A stretch of 64,000 bases of DNA from positions 2,150,501 to 2,214,500 of the forward strand of contig NZ_CP049616.1 in the NCBI RefSeq assembly GCF_011068285.1. Reading direction: 5' to 3'. The notes below the pieces were generated by a model. The model saw only the letters and a program-made list of their open reading frames with translations, ran no database searches and was not told the DNA's origin. How positions within the stretch are numbered: the stretch's first letter is position 1; the number at the start of each line of letters is the position of its first letter. Shown here piece by piece: positions 44,002 to 54,600 of the stretch. The DNA comes from Flagellimonas oceani. GTDB taxonomy: Bacteria > Bacteroidota > Bacteroidia > Flavobacteriales > Flavobacteriaceae. The position numbers were made by a program, and so were the translations under genes.

Positions 44002-44631
44002 TTAATTGATTTCCTTTTGCACCTTACCACAGGTCAACATCTTACTTCCAAAAAATGGATTCTGGATTTCGCTACTTGCGCTGAGCCACGTTCCTCCTTG
44101 GTTGTTGTTGTACATGGGGCAGAATTGTTGGTACAAGGTTTTGGAAGTCCCGGTTATGGCAATAAAATCGACCATATCCTTGCCCAGTCCCTCAAAGTGT
44201 TCCCGTTGGTGACCGATATCACTTTTGGCGATATGCTCCCCATGTTCCTTGGCCACTTCAATGATATCGGACAGCTCCTTCTGTTGCTGTTCATCGTATA
44301 CGCTGATATCAAAGCTGCCCAAGGCACTGGCCAAGGCTTGGCCCGATTTGGCCGCTTCATCCTTATTGTCCGCCACCAGGGCATCCTTCAGTTGGAGGTA
44401 GCTATCGATCACAGATGTGCCCTGTGCATCGGACGAACCCATATCATGGTCCATGGTCCCGTGGTCCATTTCCCCCGCAGAGCTCTCATGGTGATGGCCC
44501 TCTTCCGTTCCCATCTCCATATGGGCTCCTTCCTTGTCATTTGTTTCCTTCTTACCGTCCTTACAGGAAATCACGGTAACGGTCAATAGCGCAATGGCAA
44601 TTGTACTTAATGTAACTGTTGTTCTTTTCAT
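44002..44631 (-). CDS. DUF3347 lipoprotein
   Basis: About 209 residues from the ATG at 44631, with a lipoprotein signal (IALLTVTVISCKDG) and a His/Met-rich linker (HMEMGTEEGHHHESSAGEMD). The DUF3347 domain follows (SYLQLKDALVADNKDEAAKS; QFCPMYNNNQGGTWLSASSE; MLTCGKV). The domain also occurs at the C-terminus of the CusB-like adaptor at 48553, so both may bind periplasmic copper. The upstream in-frame part lacks a signal and is excluded. Confidence 0.85.
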   Translation of the reverse strand: MKRTTVTLSTIAIALLTVTVISCKDGKKETNDKEGAHMEMGTEEGHHHESSAGEMDHGTMDHDMGSSDAQGTSVIDSYLQLKDALVADNKDEAAKSGQALASALGSFDISVYDEQQQKELSDIIEVAKEHGEHIAKSDIGHQREHFEGLGKDMVDFIAITGTSKTLYQQFCPMYNNNQGGTWLSASSEIQNPFFGSKMLTCGKVQKEIN

Positions 44632-44762
44632 TGTAATTGATTTTAAGATTAATTCCTGATTTTGATTGCCCGGGGTCGGCATATTTGTATTATCCCCCAT
44701 TATTGTTACTATTTTAATTTTTTCATCTAATTTTCCATTTCTCCCACGCAAGCACTCTACCC

Positions 44763-46070
44763 TTATTCTTCCTCGACCGTACGCTTTTTCCCCAAAAACA
44801 ATCGTTCCCCGAAAAAAATAAGCACCATCAATACCAGGGCAACAATGACCACCAAAAGATCAATACCGGCCTTTGACCAAATAAAGGCGCCCAACACCAG
44901 TACATCCAGCACAAGGGCCGTAATGAGGATAATGGGATTTGCACCGATTTCCTTTCGTAGATTGTTTAGGACCCCCCAATGGATCCCGATATCCATGATC
45001 AAATAAAAGATGGCCCCCAATGCAGCGATCCGGCTCAGATCGAACAACATGGTGAGCCCTATGGCAATCACCACGGTATACACCAACATATGTTTCTGTA
45101 TGTCCCCGGGAATCCCAAAATGTCGATGTGGTATCAATTCCTTTTCAGTGAGCATGGTGGTCATCCGGGAAACGGCAAAAATGCTGGCAACGACCCCGGA
45201 AACGGTGGATATGATCGCCAGACCAACGGTGAACCAGACCCCATATTTTCCAAAAGCGGGTCTGGATGCCTCGGCCAGCGAATAGTCCTTGGCCGCAATG
45301 ATTTCCTGGATGGAAAGATTGGAAGAGACCGCAAATGCCACCATGAGATAGACCAGGGTACATATCACCAAAGAAATGACAATGGCCCGTCCCACGTTAC
45401 GTTTGGGATCGACGATCTCATCCCCACTATTGGTAATGGTGGTAAAACCCTTATAGGCCAATATCGACAGTGCCAATGCCCCCAAATAATCCACCAGGGA
45501 ATGCTCGGTCAAGGACTGGGAAGGAACGACCTGATCAAAGGTAAATCCAGCTGCCCAAAGGCCACCAATGGCAAAAACCGCTATCCCGCCGATTTTTAGT
45601 ATGGCCATGACCAAGGACGATCCCCCGATAGCTTTGTTTCCCATCACATTGACAATAAAGGCTGTGATCAACAACAATACCCCAAGGATCGGGGGCCAGA
45701 ATCCTTTCGACTCCACATCAAAAAGCTCCAATACGTAGGTCCCGAACGTCCGGGCCACCAAACTCTCATTGATGACCATGGAAAGGGCCATCAGCAGTGC
45801 ACCGGTAGCGGTCCAGGCCGTTTTACCGTAAACCTTTTTGAGGTACATGCCAATGCCCCCGGCAGAGGGGTAGGTATTGGACATTTTGACATAGGTGTAG
45901 GAACTGAAACCTGAGATGACTGCCCCGATTAAAAAAGCAAAGGGAAACCATTGGCCGGAGAGTTCGGCAACCTGACCCAAGAGCGCAAAAATTCCCGCAC
46001 CGATCATCACACCGGTTCCCAAAGCAATGGTATTGGTCAGACTCAGGCTATTTTTTTTGTATTCTGCCAT
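44763..46070 (-). CDS. APC-family amino-acid permease
   Basis: A 435-residue transporter with about 12 hydrophobic helices. TM1 has the consensus GTGVMIGAGIFALLGQ and later SILAYKGFTTITNSGDEIVDP is typical of APC proteins. The substrate is not readable. It starts exactly at the end of the multicopper oxidase gene, with no gap, so it belongs to the copper operon by position. An amino-acid or polyamine permease is unusual in such an operon. Confidence 0.88.
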   Translation of the reverse strand: MAEYKKNSLSLTNTIALGTGVMIGAGIFALLGQVAELSGQWFPFAFLIGAVISGFSSYTYVKMSNTYPSAGGIGMYLKKVYGKTAWTATGALLMALSMVINESLVARTFGTYVLELFDVESKGFWPPILGVLLLITAFIVNVMGNKAIGGSSLVMAILKIGGIAVFAIGGLWAAGFTFDQVVPSQSLTEHSLVDYLGALALSILAYKGFTTITNSGDEIVDPKRNVGRAIVISLVICTLVYLMVAFAVSSNLSIQEIIAAKDYSLAEASRPAFGKYGVWFTVGLAIISTVSGVVASIFAVSRMTTMLTEKELIPHRHFGIPGDIQKHMLVYTVVIAIGLTMLFDLSRIAALGAIFYLIMDIGIHWGVLNNLRKEIGANPIILITALVLDVLVLGAFIWSKAGIDLLVVIVALVLMVLIFFGERLFLGKKRTVEEE

Positions 46071-48530
46071 TTAAAAACGGGCTAGCAGGCCTCCGCCCCA
46101 ACCATATCGGTTGTTGTAATTGGCCTGGATTGAAAAATTACGTGAAAGGATATAGGAGGCCCCTACCAGCCATTGGGTCTCACTTTCATAGGATGAATTC
46201 CCCAAATCGTTGACCCATCCAAAATCGGCCCGAAATTCATATTCCCCCTCGAGGAAAATCCTGGGAAAAAGCAATAGTTCCCTATCCAACCTTATTCTTG
46301 GACGCAGCTGGTGGTCCATACTCACATCCATATTAAAGCGGTATGGGGTAAAATACTTGACCCCTATCAGTCCCACTGTATTGAAACGGTCATAGGAATC
46401 AGGGATGGAGGTTTCCGTGTTTACCCCTGCATAGACCCGTACCCAGTCATTGAGATACCTGTTATAATTGACTTCCACCTCGGCATTTTGGTCGTAGTCA
46501 AATTCTGCCCGTACCCCAAATTCATTCCTGATATTACTTGAAACAAGGAAGAGTTCATTAAAATTGGAACCCAATCTGGCAGCACCCCAAGCATAATAAT
46601 GGTCAGTTTCATCTACCAACTTTTGAACAGGAAAATCCTTCATCCTCAGATCCCTTGGGGTATCATAACTGAAAACCCTGGCCATGCCCCCCATCATGTG
46701 GTAGAGGATATGACAGTGGAAAAACCAATCCCCGTACTCTTCATTATAAAATTCGATGACCACTTTCTGCATGGGCGGCACATTGACCGTATGTTTCAAG
46801 GGTGACTTTTCACCATTCTCATTGATGACCCTGAAATAATGCCCATGGAGGTGCATCGGATGGTGCATCATGGTCAGGTTGTTGAGGGTGATCCGGGTTA
46901 CTTCCCCACCTTTGATCTTGATCTTATCGGTTTCTGAAAGTGGCACACCGTTCATACTCCAGATATACCGTTGCATATTTCCCGTCAGGTTCAACAGAAT
47001 GTCATTGACGGGCAGATCGGCATTATAGGTAGTACTTTCCTTTGCTTTTAAGAAGTCATAGTTGAAATACGTTTTACGGGTATCGTAATCAAAAGCTGAA
47101 GTGTCTTTCTGCATCATTGGCATAGTCTGAACCATAGGGTTTTCCATCTTGTCCTTATGTCCGGTGGATTTCATTGACGTTGAATCCTTTTCCATTCCTG
47201 CCATATCCCCCATCTTTTTATCCATCTCCATGTGCCTATGATCTTCATTCGCATTCATAGGCCTTTTATCATCCATCTTCGCAATGGGTTTATCCTTTTG
47301 ACCGCTCATTTCGGTCTTATCCATCGACATCCCATTGTGCATACCCATATCCATGCTGCCATCCTTCATGTCCATCTGCATCCCATACTTTTGCATCAAA
47401 TATTCGGGTGTATTTTTCTTCTTGTTGCCGGCCATTGCCGGAGCTCCCATTTTCATGTCCATTTGGGCCATTTGTTTCATCATCGCCACTTTGTCGGGCC
47501 TATCGATGGTCGTTGCGGGAAAAAGCGTTCCCTGCCCTAAATGCAACGAGGTATGCCCGGAGCCGTCCTGTGCCGTGGCCGTTACCTCCAAAGTGCCTTC
47601 AGGAACGGTCACGATGACATCATAGGTCTCGGCAATGCCAAAAAGAAAACGACTTTTGGAAACAGGCTCCACATCGACACCATCCCCGGAAACCACCATG
47701 GGGTTACCGCCACCGAAATCCATCCAATAATAGGTGGAGGCAGAGGCATTGACGAACCGGAGCCGCACTTTTTCCCCTGGTTTGAAATCAGGGTATTCGG
47801 CCAATGTTTTCCCATTGGTCAAAAATGCGGGGTAGTAGATATCCGCAATATCCGCTCCTTCCATACGATCTCGCCAAAATTTGAGTTGTGCACCTAGTGC
47901 ACCTTCCTTGATGACCCTGCTCAAGGGCACCGCGGTCCCTTTTTTGACCTGGTACCACTCGTTTCCCCGTTTAAGGTTTCGGAGCACGTTCATGGCCTTT
48001 TCGTTCGTCCAATCGGAGAGCACCACGACCAAATCCTTATCGTAGTCCAACGTCTTTTCCTTGGGATGGATCAGTATCGAGCCATACACCCCCTTTTGCT
48101 CTTGCAGCATGGTGTGGGAATGGTACCAATAGGTACCTGATTGGTTGATCGGAATCCGATATTGGAAAGTTGTGCCAGGTTCTATGGGCGGTGTGGTCAA
48201 ATAGGGAACCCCGTCATAAAAATTGGGCAAGATCAATCCATGCCAGTGTACGGAGGTTTCCACATCCATCTTATTGGTCACGTTGATCAGGGCGAAGTCA
48301 CCCTCGTTGAATTCCAAGACCGGTCCCGGAATACTCCCATTGATGGTCATTGCATCGGCAGTGACCCCACCGAGGGTCAATTTGTTCTGTTCCAGTACAA
48401 GATTGTATTCCCGAACGGGTCTACCTTCCTCTTTTCTGTCCTCACCATTTGTCCCCACTTGCCCAAAAACATGGGTCGTCAAGGCAGTTAGGACAAAAAA
48501 CAAGATTTTAGATTTCAATATTTTCATCAT
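46071..48530 (-). CDS. Multicopper oxidase fused to a CopB-like beta-barrel
   Basis: An 819-residue protein. After a signal peptide come the cupredoxin domains with the copper ligands HWHGLILPNF, YWYHSHTMLQ, HHPMHLHGHYF and FFHCHILYHMMGGM. Between the second and third domains is a long Met/His-rich loop (MDMKDGSMDMGMHNGMSMD). From about residue 650 the sequence changes to strands typical of the CopB outer-membrane barrel (RAEFDYDQNAEVEVNYNRY; RNFSIQANYNNRYGWGGG). It would oxidise copper(I) in the periplasm. Fusion of the MCO and CopB-like parts in one chain is notable. Confidence 0.88.
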   Translation of the reverse strand: MMKILKSKILFFVLTALTTHVFGQVGTNGEDRKEEGRPVREYNLVLEQNKLTLGGVTADAMTINGSIPGPVLEFNEGDFALINVTNKMDVETSVHWHGLILPNFYDGVPYLTTPPIEPGTTFQYRIPINQSGTYWYHSHTMLQEQKGVYGSILIHPKEKTLDYDKDLVVVLSDWTNEKAMNVLRNLKRGNEWYQVKKGTAVPLSRVIKEGALGAQLKFWRDRMEGADIADIYYPAFLTNGKTLAEYPDFKPGEKVRLRFVNASASTYYWMDFGGGNPMVVSGDGVDVEPVSKSRFLFGIAETYDVIVTVPEGTLEVTATAQDGSGHTSLHLGQGTLFPATTIDRPDKVAMMKQMAQMDMKMGAPAMAGNKKKNTPEYLMQKYGMQMDMKDGSMDMGMHNGMSMDKTEMSGQKDKPIAKMDDKRPMNANEDHRHMEMDKKMGDMAGMEKDSTSMKSTGHKDKMENPMVQTMPMMQKDTSAFDYDTRKTYFNYDFLKAKESTTYNADLPVNDILLNLTGNMQRYIWSMNGVPLSETDKIKIKGGEVTRITLNNLTMMHHPMHLHGHYFRVINENGEKSPLKHTVNVPPMQKVVIEFYNEEYGDWFFHCHILYHMMGGMARVFSYDTPRDLRMKDFPVQKLVDETDHYYAWGAARLGSNFNELFLVSSNIRNEFGVRAEFDYDQNAEVEVNYNRYLNDWVRVYAGVNTETSIPDSYDRFNTVGLIGVKYFTPYRFNMDVSMDHQLRPRIRLDRELLLFPRIFLEGEYEFRADFGWVNDLGNSSYESETQWLVGASYILSRNFSIQANYNNRYGWGGGLLARF

Positions 48531-48552
48531 TCATTCATTTACATTTGTTCAA

Positions 48553-50394
48553 TTACATTTCATCGGTGATTTCACCGCAGGTCAACATAGCCTCTCCGAA
48601 ATAGGGGTTTGTGATCTCTTTGGTCGTACTCAACCAATAGGCACCTTTGTTGTTATCGGCCATCGGGCAAAACTGTTCGTATATCTTTTGATCCACCCCA
48701 AAAAGCTTGATACCATTGGATAAATGGGCGGACAGCTGTTTAAAATGGTTGCGTTGCACCTTGACATCCGATATCTTTGAAATGGAATTCGCCGAACTGG
48801 AGATTTCCTTCGATATCGTCATCCAATGGCCGTGCGCCTTCTTGTCCGTCAATTGTTTCATATCCACATGTTCCAAGGCCGACAACACTTTTTTTGCAGC
48901 GGCATTTGCCTTGGTACCATTATCATTGACAAGGGCATCCTTTAACTCCAAGTAGGCGCTCAACACCTGTTTTAATTGGTTTTTAAAAGTCGCTGTCGCC
49001 GTCATTCGCTGGTTCATATCAGAATGGTCTGTTTTGTTTTCCAAGCCGGGATCCCCCATATCCATTTCCGAATGATCGCTACCGCCTGTACCCTTGTCAT
49101 CCCCCATCTTCATGCCTCCGTGGTTATGTCCCGTCATGGCGGGCCCACCTTCAGGATTCATCATGCTCGGTTTCCCGGCCAATTGGGCCGCCGCGTCGAT
49201 ACTAAAGGTCCCGTTTACCGCGATCTCATCCCCTTCTTGCAGCCCCTCCTTGACAATGAAACCATTTCCCAACGATGGTCCCAAGGTGACATCGCGCAAC
49301 ACAAAATTCACCCCATTGGATGTGGTATTCTTGATGTATACCACAGAACGTTCCCCGGTCCACATCACTGCCGACTTAGGAATGGTTATCGCTTCTGATG
49401 CAATGGGCTGTTTTGCTTTTACGGTTCCGGAAGCGAACATTTCCGGCTTTAACCTTAAACCGGTGTTCCCGATCTCGATTCTGGCCTTGGCAACCCTTGT
49501 CATGGGATTGATCACCGGGTCGATATAGGAAATCCTGCCTTTGAAATTTTCGCCCGGGAGGGAGGGTATGGTAAAGACCACTTCGTCGCCTTTCCTTACC
49601 CAGGGCATGTCGGACTCATAAATATCGAACAATACCCAAACGCTGTTCAGGTTGGCAATTTGATATAATGCCTTGCCCTTGTTGACATAGTCGCCAAGGT
49701 TTACCATTTTTTCGGTAACGTAGCCTGAAACATCGGCATGTATCGGCAATTCCTCCTTAACGGTCCCGGATTGAAGTATCTGTGCGATTTGGTTGTCGGA
49801 AAGCTTCCAGTTTTTTAATTTTTCCTTGGCGGCATTAAAAAACTGCGGTTGGGTGTCCGCTACCTTTCTTGCTTCAAAAAGTTCCTCTTGGGCAGTGACC
49901 AGGTCAGGGGAATAAATATAGGCGATGATCTGCCCCTGTTTGATGTACTCCCCTGTAAAATTGACCATTAGCCGTTCCACCCTCCCGGGAATATGGGAAG
50001 ATTGGGAATAGATCGATCGTTCATCCGCTTCCACCTTTCCATTAAGATCGATCAATTTGACCGGGGCGGTCTTGCCCACGATTTCCGTAGTGACATTGGC
50101 AAGCTGCATGGCGGTTTTCGACATGCTAACGGCCATGGGGTCCAGTTCCGAACCGTTGTCATTTTCCAAAGGGATCAAGTCCATCCCACAAATGGGACAA
50201 TCTCCCGGTTCCGTCTGTCTGATCTGGGGATGCATGGAGCAGGTCCAAATGGTTTCTCCCGATACTTCCGAAGTATGTTGGTGTTCCTCTGTGGCATTGC
50301 CCTTGGAGCCCCCGAACAATAGCCATCCCAGCAAAAGTCCAAGAACCAAGGTGGACAAGGCTATTTTTACTATTTTTTGTGTTTCTGATTTCAT
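48553..50394 (-). CDS. cusB: CusB-like adaptor with heavy-metal-binding and DUF3347 domains
   Basis: A 613-residue membrane fusion protein. The N-terminal heavy-metal-binding domain reads IWTCSMHPQIRQTEPGDCPI and CGMDLIPLE. Lipoyl and beta-barrel parts follow (HIPGRVERLMVNFTGEYIKQ; ADVSGYVTEKMVNLGDYVNK). A Met/His linker (HNHGGMKMGDDKG) leads into a C-terminal DUF3347 domain (QFCPMADNNKGAYWLSTTKE; MLTCGEI). This makes the adaptor longer than plain CusB. It works with the CusA- and CusC-like proteins encoded next to it. Confidence 0.92.
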   Translation of the reverse strand: MKSETQKIVKIALSTLVLGLLLGWLLFGGSKGNATEEHQHTSEVSGETIWTCSMHPQIRQTEPGDCPICGMDLIPLENDNGSELDPMAVSMSKTAMQLANVTTEIVGKTAPVKLIDLNGKVEADERSIYSQSSHIPGRVERLMVNFTGEYIKQGQIIAYIYSPDLVTAQEELFEARKVADTQPQFFNAAKEKLKNWKLSDNQIAQILQSGTVKEELPIHADVSGYVTEKMVNLGDYVNKGKALYQIANLNSVWVLFDIYESDMPWVRKGDEVVFTIPSLPGENFKGRISYIDPVINPMTRVAKARIEIGNTGLRLKPEMFASGTVKAKQPIASEAITIPKSAVMWTGERSVVYIKNTTSNGVNFVLRDVTLGPSLGNGFIVKEGLQEGDEIAVNGTFSIDAAAQLAGKPSMMNPEGGPAMTGHNHGGMKMGDDKGTGGSDHSEMDMGDPGLENKTDHSDMNQRMTATATFKNQLKQVLSAYLELKDALVNDNGTKANAAAKKVLSALEHVDMKQLTDKKAHGHWMTISKEISSSANSISKISDVKVQRNHFKQLSAHLSNGIKLFGVDQKIYEQFCPMADNNKGAYWLSTTKEITNPYFGEAMLTCGEITDEM

Positions 50395-50398
50395 CTGA

Positions 50399-51622
50399 TT
50401 ATTTTTTTGCCGTGATATAGTTAAACTTGGCCAACGCTATTTCATATTGCGTCAATGCGCTTATTTTCAATTTAGTATACTTCAACAATTGTTGCTGCAT
50501 TCGTAACACCTCCTCGAAGTCCTTCCCGGAATTCCCATAGGCTGTGAACAACAGATTGAGTGCTTGTTCCGATTCCATGATCTGTTCATCAAAGAGGGAA
50601 ATCAAATCCGTCTGCTGCCTTATGTCAAAAACGGCCATTTCATAATTGGTCTTCAATGTATTGGTGACTTCCTTTTTTTGCAGTGCATAACTTTCCTGCA
50701 TCAATTGGGCCTCCTTTTCGGCTGCCCTGTACTTACCCCTGAATAGGGGCAGGCTCAAGGTAACCATGGGCATCAATACATCCTTGCCATTATCGGGAAC
50801 CACCATGTCGGTACGCTTATCAACCATTACATAGTCCAGTCCGATCCCAACTTTTGGCAAGCCTTGTTTAAGGGCTGCCCTTTCAGAGACCTCTGCTGCC
50901 TTGACCTTTAATTCCAGGGAATTCAAAAGCGGATGGTCCACCACCAAGGAATCTTTTGTGTAATCAATGGGCAGTACATTGACCCCAAAGGTCTCAGGGA
51001 TGTTTATTTGTTCATCTTCCTTACGGTCCAATAGTTTATTGAAGGACGCCAAAAGGGGGATTTCCTTATGTTTAAGGATACCCAGATTCGTCCGGGCTTC
51101 CTTTAAAAGCACGTCCACCCTTAAGACATCGACCAATGATCCCAGGCCGTTTTTAAATTTCGTATTGGAAACCGTCTTGTAGGATTCCAGAATGGCGATG
51201 TTGTCCTCTTCGATCCGTACCCACTCCTTAAGTTCGTACAATGGAAAATAAGCTGCTGAAACCTCGTAATAAAGTTTGTTCCTGGCATCCAAAAAAGACT
51301 GGTACTTGGCCTCTGCCATAAGTGCAGCGGCATCACCTTGGGCCTTTAAGGTTCCAAACCAAGGAAACATCTGAGTCAGTGAAAACCTTGCCTTTTGGGG
51401 CCCTACCCGGGTTTCGACCGGGGAGATGAAGTACCCAAAGGACAGGTTTGGATCTGGTAAAGCCTTTACCTGCGGTACCTTTTGTAACGCCGCCTCAAAA
51501 TCTTTGTACTGTGAAAGAAGCCCCGGGTTGTTCCCAGCAGCAATCTCAAAGTAGTCTTCCAAGGTCTGGCCATTGGATAGGATACTTGTCAAGATAAATA
51601 TAATGGTCACTACCTTTTTCAT
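50399..51622 (-). CDS. TolC-family outer-membrane factor of the Cus-like system
   Basis: A 407-residue protein with a signal peptide (IFILTSILSNGQT) and OEP helical repeats (SYKTVSNTKFKNGLGSLVDV; LRVDVLLKEARTNLGILKH). It corresponds to CusC but is at the short end for the family. It lies between cusA (1 nt away) and cusB (4 nt away), so all three are co-transcribed. Confidence 0.9.
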   Translation of the reverse strand: MKKVVTIIFILTSILSNGQTLEDYFEIAAGNNPGLLSQYKDFEAALQKVPQVKALPDPNLSFGYFISPVETRVGPQKARFSLTQMFPWFGTLKAQGDAAALMAEAKYQSFLDARNKLYYEVSAAYFPLYELKEWVRIEEDNIAILESYKTVSNTKFKNGLGSLVDVLRVDVLLKEARTNLGILKHKEIPLLASFNKLLDRKEDEQINIPETFGVNVLPIDYTKDSLVVDHPLLNSLELKVKAAEVSERAALKQGLPKVGIGLDYVMVDKRTDMVVPDNGKDVLMPMVTLSLPLFRGKYRAAEKEAQLMQESYALQKKEVTNTLKTNYEMAVFDIRQQTDLISLFDEQIMESEQALNLLFTAYGNSGKDFEEVLRMQQQLLKYTKLKISALTQYEIALAKFNYITAKK

Positions 51623-51623
51623 T

Positions 51624-54600
51624 TTACTGTATTTTTTTCAATGCTTTGTTGCGATTTTTAATGACTGTTTCCCTCCAATAGGCTTGGAGTACCGGGACCA
51701 CGAACATGGTCATGATCTGTATGGTCATTCCCCCAAAAGTCGGGATGGCCATGGGAATCATAATGTCGGCCCCTTTTCCGGTCGAGGTGAGTATTGGTAA
51801 AAGGGCGATAATGGCCACCGCTGCCGTCATCATGGCGGGACGCACCCTTTTTTTCCCGGCCTCCAAAACTGCCGCTCTCACATCCGGTACGGTTTGAGGG
51901 TTCTTTTCCTCGAAAACCTGGTGGATGTACGTACCCATGATGACACCATCATCGGTGGCAATACCGAAAAGCGCGATAAATCCTACCCAAACCGCAACGC
52001 TTAAGTTGATCGTGTGCATTTGGAACAGATCGCGCATGTTGACCCCTGCAATGGCAAAATTCATGAACCAATCCTGACCATAGAGCCAGAGCATTATGAA
52101 ACCTCCCGCAAAAGCAACAAAAACGCCTGAAAAATGGATGGAGGATGCGATGACCGTCTTGAACTGAAAAAACAGGAGCAAGAAAATCACGATCAAACTG
52201 ATCGGTATGACAATGGACAGTCTTTTCACTGCCCTGATTTGGTTCTCATAACTCCCAGAAAACTTATAGCTTATTCCGGCGGGAACCGTTAATTCCCCTG
52301 CATCGATTTTTTTCTGGATGGCTTCCTGGGCATCGTTCACCACATCGACTTCCGCAAAACCGTCCCGTTTATCAAAAAGCACATAGCCCACCAAAAAGGT
52401 GTTTTCGCTCTTGATGGCCTGAGGCCCGCGGACATATTCAAAATCCACCACTTGGGATAAGGGAATTTGCGCCCCTACCGGTGTGGGAATCAAAATTTTC
52501 TTCAACGATTCCGGGTCGTCCCTCAATTCCCTCGGGTAGCGCACCCGCACGGGAAAACGTTCCCTACCCTCAACGGTGGAGGTGATTTTCATCCCACCGA
52601 TCGCTGTTTCGATGCTTTGCTGCACATCTTCAATGTTCAAACCATATCGGGATATCCCGTCCCTGTTGATATTGAGGTGCAAATAAGGTTTGCCGACTAT
52701 TCTATCGGCGAATGCGGCTTCTGCCTTGACCGAGGGCACTTCCTTCAAGATACCTTCCAATTGCATCCCAAAATCCTCGATGGTCTTCAGATCGGGTCCA
52801 AAAACCTTGATCCCCATGGGAGCGCGCATTCCGGTCTGCAGCATCACCAACCGGGTTTCAATGGGCTGTAATTTGGGAGCAGAGGTTATGCCCGGGATTT
52901 TGGTGACCTTTACGATCTCATCCCAGATATCGTTGGGGGATTTGATATGGGGCCTCCAGTTTCGGAAAAACTCACCGTCCTCATCCACGATCAGGTCCTT
53001 CTCGGCAATCCCTCGCTGCAAGGCCTCCTCATTGGTCAAAGTGTCTTTATGCTGGGTAATGAACCTATCTTTTCGATCTACTTTATAACGGACCCTATGT
53101 CCGTCTTCATTCACAATGAATTCAGGTTTATAGTTGATGATGTTCTCATACATGGAAATGGGTGCAGGGTCCAGTGCGGATTCAACGCGACCGAGTTTAC
53201 CGACAACCAAGTCCACTTCGGGTATGCTTCCCAAGAGCATATCCAACTGTCCAACCACCCTTTTGTTGTATTCCACCCCTGAATGCGGCATGGATGTCGG
53301 CATCAACAGGAACGAACCTTCATTGAGTGATGGCATGAACTCGGATCCTATTCCCGGGAATCTCTTGGAAGCTGCCTGCCATCCCGAGGTCTGTCTGACA
53401 CTTTTCCAACCTACCGATTCAAAGCCTTTGGCCACGATTCCAAAGGTGCTATCGAACCCCAGCCAAACCAATACCCCAAAAAACAGGGTCACGAATGGGA
53501 TGAGCATGAACTTTCCCTTGTTTTCCAGACACCACTTTAGGACCGGTGTATAGAAATGTACGATTCCCATCAAAGCGGCCAGGATAATGCCCACTAGAAA
53601 CAACACAAAAAAGTAGTTGACCACAATACCGTTTTGGGGTCCCAAGGGCATCCATTCCTCGGTCAAGAAGAACGAGGCGATAAAAACGGTCAATCCCAAA
53701 TTGATATAGTTGGGAAACGATTTATAGTGCTCCGGCCATTTGGGTTCCATCAAATTGTTCAACCCAATGAGTGAAATGACCAATGGCAACCACATCTGGG
53801 CATAGAATGCAAAGATAAGCCCGGTGGATATCAATAGAATGGACCAAAATCGTCGCACCCGTTTCTTGTCATAATCCACCCCCAGTACAAAATGGGCCAA
53901 GGCAGGCAGTACAACGATTCCCAGTACAAAGGCGCTCAACAGGGCGAAGGTCTTGGTAAAGGCCAGGGGTCTAAACAACTTCCCTTCTGCCGATTGCATG
54001 GCAAAGACAGGCACAAAGCTCACGACAGTGGTCGCCAATGCCGTGGTAATTGCCGAGGCCACTTCCACGGTGGCCCTATATATTACCTGAATGAGTTCCT
54101 TGCCCTTGGCACCATGGTTCTCGGGCATTTCCAAATGTCGGATAATGTTCTCGACGAACACGATCCCCACGTCCACCATCACCCCTATGGCAATGGCTAT
54201 TCCGGAAAGCGCGACCACATTGGCATCTACCCCGGCATATTGCATGACAATAAAGGTCATTAGTACCCCGACGGGCAATAGACTGGATATGATCACAGAG
54301 GCCCTCAAGTTGAGGACAAGTACCAGTACAACGATGATGCTGATCAGTATTTCGTGCGACAGGGCATTTTCCAAAGTGCCTATGGTCTCGTGGATGAGCT
54401 GTGTCCGGTCATAAAATGGGATCACGGTCAATTGGCTTACCACACCATTGGCCAATGTCTTCTTGGGCAATCCGGGTGCGATTTCCTTGATCTTGTCCTT
54501 CACATTATTGATGACCGCCAAGGGATTGGAACCATAACGGGCGACCACTACGCCACCTACCACTTCGGCGCCCCCTTTATCTAGCACGCCCCTTCGTGTG

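Noticed and set aside
43762..44589. 275-aa plus-strand frame
   Set aside because: It is antisense to the heme-binding and DUF3347 genes, whose families are clear.
44979..45599. 206-aa plus-strand frame
   Set aside because: It is antisense to the APC permease, and its composition reflects that gene's reverse strand.
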